This document shows positions 15,640 through 19,788 of a stretch of DNA of 19,788 bases, piece by piece. The notes beneath the pieces are model-generated. The model was not told the origin of the DNA and did no database searches. It saw only the letters and a program-made list of their open reading frames with translations. Source of the stretch: UBA967 sp044375555 (lineage in GTDB: Bacteria; Verrucomicrobiota; Verrucomicrobiia; Chthoniobacterales; Terrimicrobiaceae); the NCBI GenBank assembly GCA_044375555.1, contig JBILML010000038.1:1-19788 (forward strand), written 5' to 3'. The number at the start of each line of letters is the position of its first letter. Position 1 is the first letter of the stretch. Made by a program: the position numbers and the translations under genes.

Positions 15640-17108
15640 TCACTCTCGGCATCGACTGCGGCACGCAAAGCCTGAAAACCGTCGCCCTCGATGGCGACTC
15701 CGGTCAAATCCTCGCTTCCGCCAGCAAGCCCTACGGCTTGATCGAAGGCCTGCCCGCCGGCCACGCCGAGCAGGACCCGCAAATCTGGTGGGATGCCCTG
15801 CGTGAGACCGTGGGGAAAGTCCTCTCCGATCTCGGATCCAGAAAATCCGAGGTCGGCGGGATCGGCATTTCCGGTCAGCAACACGGCTTCGTGCCGCTCG
15901 ATGCCAAACATCAAGTCATCCGCCCCGCCAAGCTCTGGTGCGACACTTCGACCACCGCGCAGTGCGACGAAATCCGTGCCAAACTCGGCGGCCGTGAAAA
16001 AACCATCGCCCTCGCGGGAAACGACATCCTGCCTGGCTTCACCGCGCCAAAAATTCTTTGGCTGAAACAAAACGAGCCCGCGAATTTCGCCAAGCTCGCC
16101 CATGTCGCCCTGCCTCATGATTTCCTGAACCTGCGCCTCACCGGGTCGCTGAGAATGGAATTCGGCGATGCCTCGGGATCGGCCTTGATGGATGTCCGCA
16201 CCCGTTCGTGGAGTCGCCCGGTTTGCGATGCGATCGATCAGGATCTCTTCAGCAAACTGCCGCCCCTTGCCTCCTCGCTGGAACCCGTTGGAACGCTCCT
16301 TCCCGCCTTGGCCGAGGAGTGGGGCCTTTCTTCGAAGGTCGTCGTCAGCGCCGGGGGAGGGGACAACATGATGGCCGCCATCGGCACGGGAAACACAAAG
16401 CCTGGAGTCGTCACCGCCAGCCTCGGAACCAGCGGCACGATTTTCGCCTGCTGCGACAAACCGGTCATCGACCCGCAAGGCGAGATCGCCGCCTTCTGCG
16501 ACAGCGCCGACCATTGGATGCCGCTGCTCTGCACGATGAATGTCACCGTGGCCACCGAGGCGTTCCGCGCCCTCTTTGGCTGGGATCACGCCCGCATGGA
16601 TGCCGAGATTTCCAGCGTCCCACCAGGCGCCGACGGTCTCCTCTTTTTGCCCTACCTGCAAGGGGAGCGCACCCCGAACCTTCCGCACGGTTGCGGAGTT
16701 CTGCACGGCATGACCACCTCGAATCTCACGCCCGCCCACATGGCGCGCGCCGCGATGGAGGGCGTCACCCTCGGCATGGCCTACGGCCTGCGCCGCATGG
16801 AAAGCCTCGGCCTGAAACCCTCGGAAATTCGTCTCACCGGTGGCGGAAGCCAAAGCCCGGCCTGGCGCCAAATCCTCGCCGATGTCTTCGGTTATCCCGT
16901 CGTCACGATGGAGAGTGCGGAAGGTGCCGCGCTCGGAGCCGCCATCCAGGCCCTCCATGCCGCCACGCCCGGCGGTTCCCTCGAGGCTCTTGCCGAGCGT
17001 TGCAGCCCCGTGCGGAGTGGCAGCCGTTTGGAGCCGAAACGAGCGGATTTTTACGCCAGTCTGTTGGAACGCCAGAATAAGCTTCGCGAAAAAATCATGC
17101 CTCGTTAG
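15636..17108 (+). CDS. xylB: Xylulokinase (FGGY family)
   Basis: This 490-residue kinase phosphorylates D-xylulose to D-xylulose 5-phosphate with ATP, feeding the pentose phosphate pathway. It shows the two-domain FGGY layout: the N-terminal ATPase motif GIDCGTQSLK (5-14), the substrate-side SGQQHG (79-84), the family block GFTAPKILWLK (134-144), the catalytic base Asp243 in SAGGGDN, the glycine-rich LTGGGSQSPAWRQ and the C-terminal EGAALGAAIQA. Length is typical. The GTG start at 15636 overlaps the xylA stop TGA by three bases; an ATG-only start would lose the ATP motif. It is the last gene of the coupled unit and ends 27 bases before the stop of the convergent deacetylase gene. Confidence 0.95.
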   Translation: MITLGIDCGTQSLKTVALDGDSGQILASASKPYGLIEGLPAGHAEQDPQIWWDALRETVGKVLSDLGSRKSEVGGIGISGQQHGFVPLDAKHQVIRPAKLWCDTSTTAQCDEIRAKLGGREKTIALAGNDILPGFTAPKILWLKQNEPANFAKLAHVALPHDFLNLRLTGSLRMEFGDASGSALMDVRTRSWSRPVCDAIDQDLFSKLPPLASSLEPVGTLLPALAEEWGLSSKVVVSAGGGDNMMAAIGTGNTKPGVVTASLGTSGTIFACCDKPVIDPQGEIAAFCDSADHWMPLLCTMNVTVATEAFRALFGWDHARMDAEISSVPPGADGLLFLPYLQGERTPNLPHGCGVLHGMTTSNLTPAHMARAAMEGVTLGMAYGLRRMESLGLKPSEIRLTGGGSQSPAWRQILADVFGYPVVTMESAEGAALGAAIQALHAATPGGSLEALAERCSPVRSGSRLEPKRADFYASLLERQNKLREKIMPR

Positions 17109-17135
17109 TGAGTCGGGTTGCTGAATCCCATAACT

Positions 17136-18008
17136 TCAGGCTGGGAAATAGCGGGAGAGCGCGGTGGCGACCTCGTTTTCGAAGCGGCGGATGAAGCTCC
17201 GCGTCAATTCGACGGGATCGAGCGAGTCGTTGCGCAGGAGGGGTGAGAGGTCCATTCCCACGAGGATTTGGGTGGAGGCATCGCCCTCGCGGGGTTCGTA
17301 AAAAGTGGCATTGGCGGCGCGCCGGCCCATGACGGCGAGATCGTAGCGTTTGCCGCCGGCGATCTGGGAAACAAAGACGGCGTTGAGCTTTTCGGCGAGG
17401 GCCTCGTGGCCGCTCACATCCATGCGGATTTTTTCTCTGTCGCTCATCCAGTCCAAATCCCGCCAGACCTCGCACCCGATGAATTGCGTGGGCCTGTCGG
17501 CGGGAGGTAACTGGCGGAGAGCCCGGAGCAGTGCGGCAAAGACGCCGAGGTGGGTGGCGTGCTTGTCGGCGGGGTTGTGGGTGTAAACGATCCGGGGCTG
17601 GGTGGCGCGGAGGATTTGGAAAAGCTCGTCGCGCAAGGTGGTGTCGGCGGGATTCGTGGCGAGGGCACTGGGGTGGTCGAGCTGGATCATCGCGCCGTAA
17701 CCTCCGATCCGAGCCGCTTCGATTTGCTCCTCGGAGCGCCGTTGGGCCAATTCCTCGGGCTTCATGCCGGCAAATGCGCCTTGGCGCGAACTCCCCTTGC
17801 CATCGGTGCAGGTGACACCGCCGAACCATTGGTCGGCTTTTCCTAGGCATTCGACAATTCCATGAAACGCCATGAACTCGAGATCGTCGTGGTGCGCCCC
17901 GACGCCAAGATGGGTGATGCGCTCGAGGCATTCGGGCCGGGAAATTTGATCGGGGACGAAGAGCCGACCGGGGAGGGTTGTTTCCTGCGTGGTGGATTCA
18001 GGAGGCAT
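17136..18008 (-). CDS. PIG-L/LmbE family N-deacetylase
   Basis: This 290-residue protein is a zinc-dependent deacetylase of the PIG-L (LmbE) family, which removes N-acetyl groups from sugars (for example GlcNAc conjugates). The first metal motif is GAHHDDLE (His39, Asp41, Asp42), a variant of the usual AHPDD. The other zinc ligand lies in THNPADKHATH (His150, His153). EVWRDLDWM (180-188) is a block I associate with members linked to amino-sugar metabolism. The frame is open 115 codons further upstream, but that part is arginine-rich with no conservation cue, so the ATG at 18008 is chosen. No signal peptide is seen, so it is probably cytoplasmic. It converges on xylB and may have no link to xylose use. 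The substrate is not predictable. Confidence 0.88.
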   Translation of the reverse strand: MPPESTTQETTLPGRLFVPDQISRPECLERITHLGVGAHHDDLEFMAFHGIVECLGKADQWFGGVTCTDGKGSSRQGAFAGMKPEELAQRRSEEQIEAARIGGYGAMIQLDHPSALATNPADTTLRDELFQILRATQPRIVYTHNPADKHATHLGVFAALLRALRQLPPADRPTQFIGCEVWRDLDWMSDREKIRMDVSGHEALAEKLNAVFVSQIAGGKRYDLAVMGRRAANATFYEPREGDASTQILVGMDLSPLLRNDSLDPVELTRSFIRRFENEVATALSRYFPA

Positions 18009-18249
18009 GGAATTTTGGAAGGGATTCAGATCGGTGCCGAGCCTGTGACCATGGCGCAGAGGTCTTCCTGCCGCAAGGTCGTGGTAATTTTGTAGTATTT
18101 CTTGGCGCTGCGCCCTCCAGCGCGAAGCCGATCTGATGGGGCGCCATGCGATCAAGGGAACCCTCTGCCTTCTGCTCCTCATTTTTTTCCGCCCATCCCC
18201 GCGCTTGCCGTGACCTGAAAAAAAACATATCCACCAAGCACTCTCTCCG
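18009..18249. promoter_or_regulatory. Divergent intergenic region
   Basis: The deacetylase gene (minus strand) and the small membrane-protein pair (plus strand) both start from this 241-base gap, so it should hold two promoters. An A-run (about 18218-18225) followed by CATATC precedes the plus-strand start; it is AT-rich but a -35/-10 pair is not convincing. The last bases before the ATG at 18250 are C/A/T-rich with no Shine-Dalgarno sequence. Confidence 0.4.
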
Positions 18250-18615
18250 ATGCCAAAAAACCTCCCTGCTAACATCGTTGCCCTTGCCGCCGTGGGTTTG
18301 GCTCTTTGGATTTTGATTTCAACAGTCGGAAACAGCCGGATCCAGCAAGGCATCCAGGCGCAGCAGGATCAAATCCTCGCGCTGCAATCGGAAATCCAAA
18401 CACTCCAGCAGCAGTTGCAATCGCAGCAGCAGCAGATCGAAACGGCCTCGCAGTTGAATACGCAGATCGGTCCCGCAATCCTCAACGAACTCGCCACTCT
18501 GCAGTTCAAAAACAACAACATCGCCCTCGCCGTTTTCCTCCAGAAGCATGGCATTCAAGCCAACCCGCCGGCCCCGCAACCCACCGCCGTTCCCGCCACC
18601 AAACCCTCGCGCTGA
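18250..18615 (+). CDS. Small single-pass membrane protein with Gln-rich coiled coil
   Basis: This 121-residue protein is not recognised. It has one N-terminal transmembrane helix (about 8-26, IVALAAVGLALWILISTV), then a glutamine-rich coiled coil (about 31-70, with heptad-spaced I/L positions and QQQLQSQQQQ), a short helical part and a Pro/Ala-rich tail (about 105-121). It most likely exposes the coiled coil to the periplasm. It is followed after only five bases by a second membrane protein, so the two are probably co-expressed and may form a hetero-oligomer. A signal peptide reading of the N-terminus is less likely, since no cleavage site is evident. Confidence 0.75.
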   Translation: MPKNLPANIVALAAVGLALWILISTVGNSRIQQGIQAQQDQILALQSEIQTLQQQLQSQQQQIETASQLNTQIGPAILNELATLQFKNNNIALAVFLQKHGIQANPPAPQPTAVPATKPSR

Positions 18616-18620
18616 GAATT

Positions 18621-19160
18621 ATGGAATCTGAACAAGATCCGATCGCCCCCAAGCCTCCCCGCCGCCGCCCCCGCGCTCCGAAAGTGGAGTTGGAGGATTT
18701 CTCCGCTTTCAAGGAAAATGCTACCTCGAATCTCTCTGACGAGGCCGCTTTTTTGAACGAAGAGGTCGTGGAGATTTCGAACGAGCCATCCGACTCGCGC
18801 CTGAAGGATTTTTTTGCCAGTTCCTCGACACTCATCCTCGCCGTGGCGCTCGTCCTCTTTCTGCTCTCGCAGATCGTGGCCCTTCGCCAAAATGCCGACT
18901 CGCTCGCCTGGCAGTCCCGGAACCTCGGCCGCCAGATCGAAACCCTCACGACGGCCCGCAACAATGCCACGGGTCTCGTTAAGCAACGCCAGTCGATGGT
19001 CGACCAATCCCAGCAAGTCACCACCTCCTACAACAATCTCCTCAACGACCTCCTCAAACTCGCCGAGACCGACAAGGACGCCCGGTCAGTGACTGAAAAA
19101 TTCGCCATCAAGAGTTCCAACGCCCCCCAACCCGCAGCGGCGAAGCAGGAGAAAAAATAG
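18621..19160 (+). CDS. Small single-pass membrane protein with basic N-terminus
   Basis: This 179-residue protein is not recognised. The N-terminal 68 residues are cytoplasmic in the likely topology: a basic Pro/Arg stretch (10-21, KPPRRRPRAPK), then an acidic region. One transmembrane helix follows (about 69-88, STLILAVALVLFLLSQIVAL), then a predicted helical, Gln/Asn/Thr-rich periplasmic part (about 89-160) that could form a coiled coil, and a Pro/Ala/Lys tail. The frame is open further upstream, but that part overlaps the preceding gene in another frame; the ATG at 18621, five bases after its stop, is chosen. The shared architecture and tight spacing with the preceding gene suggest a two-component envelope structure. 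No function can be assigned. Confidence 0.75.
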   Translation: MESEQDPIAPKPPRRRPRAPKVELEDFSAFKENATSNLSDEAAFLNEEVVEISNEPSDSRLKDFFASSSTLILAVALVLFLLSQIVALRQNADSLAWQSRNLGRQIETLTTARNNATGLVKQRQSMVDQSQQVTTSYNNLLNDLLKLAETDKDARSVTEKFAIKSSNAPQPAAAKQEKK

Positions 19161-19636
19161 GGTCTTGCCCCGTTTCGAGACCATTCTCCCCCAACTCGCG
19201 CGGGAATATCTCCAGAAAACCTCCTCTTGATTGGAAAGCGCCGTCTTATCAGCAAATCCTCCCCCCCAAGACCCAAAGCCGCAAAAAGGGTAAAACGGCC
19301 GTCTCGGATATGAAAAAAACAGGGACTCTCACGGAGGCGCGGAGGCACGGAGGGTGCATTGTAGCAACGGCAGTCCTCTGCCGTTTTGGGAGCAGGCCCG
19401 CGAATGGCACAAATCCTCGCGAGTCGAAAAAAATGGTAGGGTCGGCTTGCCGAGCGGACCCAAGACTCAGGCGTGAACGCGCCGTCTTATAAGCAAATCC
19501 TCCCGCAGAGGCGCTGGGACGCAGAGGAGGGAGTTATTGAAACACCCAGAATTTTGGCAGACTGATCGGCCTCCACTCATAAGGCTTACCTGAAAATATG
19601 ATAATATGTGGAACTGACCCCGCTCCCGCCGTGGGC
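19161..19636. repeat. Intergenic repeat mosaic
   Basis: No gene is seen in these 476 bases. They contain a 26-base sequence present twice with one mismatch (19238-19263 and 19479-19504, starting GCGCCGTCTTAT), a perfect hairpin AACGGCAG-TCCT-CTGCCGTT (19366-19385), GGAGGC/GCAGAGG-type short periodic stretches (about 19330-19354 and 19505-19532), a GCGAAT-type segment near 19399 related to the 5' repeats, and GGGTCGGC...GGACCC around 19439-19462. GGTCT and AGACC just after the 19160 stop could form a weak 5-base stem. Confidence 0.7.
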
Positions 19637-19788
19637 TCACTTTTCCGGCATCAGCACCGGGATGACTTTGTTGCCGTGGCGGCGGTAGATGCGGAAATCC
19701 GAGTCCAATGTGAAGACCGTGCTATCCCGGTGGAGTTCGCTCAGGCGCACCAGGCAGGCATCGGCCAGTGACATGGGCCGGTCACGGT
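19637..19788 (-). CDS. PIN-domain protein, C-terminal part (VapC-like), cut by the window end
   Basis: Reading the minus strand from the window edge gives 49 residues before the stop at 19637-19639. They include RPMSLADACLVRLSE, then VFTLDSDFRIYRRHG and a KVIPVLMPEK end. D-A-C-L-V-R-L followed by TLDSDF is typical of the last two acidic motifs of PIN-domain ribonucleases, such as VapC toxins. The N-terminal half and any antitoxin gene lie beyond the window, so toxin-antitoxin status cannot be judged. This part was too short and open-ended to appear as a full reading frame. Confidence 0.75.
   Translation of the reverse strand, partial: RDRPMSLADACLVRLSELHRDSTVFTLDSDFRIYRRHGNKVIPVLMPEK

Noticed and set aside
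13016..16958. Long minus-strand frames of 446, 377 and 490 residues
   Set aside because: They mirror the sulfatase, xylA and xylB genes, which have full sets of active-site motifs. The mirrored products match nothing I recognise.
18009..18353. 115-codon N-terminal extension of the deacetylase
   Set aside because: The extension is rich in Arg and aromatic residues, unlike the rest of the protein, and covers the divergent promoter region and the start of the neighbouring gene.
1..19788. CRISPR array, tRNA, rRNA or insertion sequence with transposase
   Set aside because: I found no regularly spaced repeats with spacers, no clover-leaf tRNA sequence, no rRNA and no transposase-like protein.

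Overview
The window most resembles a chromosomal segment of a verrucomicrobial bacterium (phylum Verrucomicrobiota). The reasons are a large PilX-like protein that matches my memory of the Verru_Chthon cassette protein A family, a sulfatase and a very large glycoside hydrolase in a sugar locus, C/A-rich start regions without Shine-Dalgarno sequences, and intergenic DNA crowded with short GC-rich hairpin repeats. Most genes are GC-rich. One segment inside the cassette A gene is clearly AT-richer.

Layout. Positions 1-793 hold no convincing gene: they contain direct repeats, hairpins and probable operator sites. From 794 the + strand carries an AraC-family regulator, a secreted 1564-residue GH2 enzyme whose start overlaps the regulator stop (ATGA), and a sugar-porter MFS transporter. 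At 8130-12472 lie two genes that do not fit sugar catabolism: the cassette A-like protein and a secreted Sel1-repeat protein. At 12776-17108 the sugar theme returns as a tightly coupled trio: sulfatase, xylose isomerase and xylulokinase, each start overlapping the previous stop. On the minus strand at 17136-18008 is a PIG-L/LmbE deacetylase. Divergent from it are two small single-pass membrane proteins, one with a clear glutamine-rich coiled coil (18250-19160). Positions 19161-19636 are a repeat mosaic, and the window ends in the C-terminal part of a minus-strand PIN-domain protein.

How the genes probably work together. The GH2 enzyme and the sulfatase both have signal peptides, so glycan cleavage and desulfation would occur outside the cytoplasm. 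The MFS protein would import the released sugar. XylA and XylB would convert D-xylose through D-xylulose to xylulose 5-phosphate. The AraC protein is the obvious candidate regulator. The simplest reading is a small locus for a xylose-containing, possibly sulfated, glycan. The true substrate is inference.

The best leads for something new are: a 17-base motif present three times in intergenic DNA (twice in front of the regulator gene, once in front of the cassette A gene); the GH2 enzyme with a long C-terminal extension ending in an SGNH-like domain that appears to lack most catalytic residues; the fusion of desulfation and xylose catabolism into one translationally coupled operon; and the cassette A protein with a very high density of N-x-S/T sequons, broken by an AT-rich central segment. 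I see no complete, clearly novel defence or mobile system.
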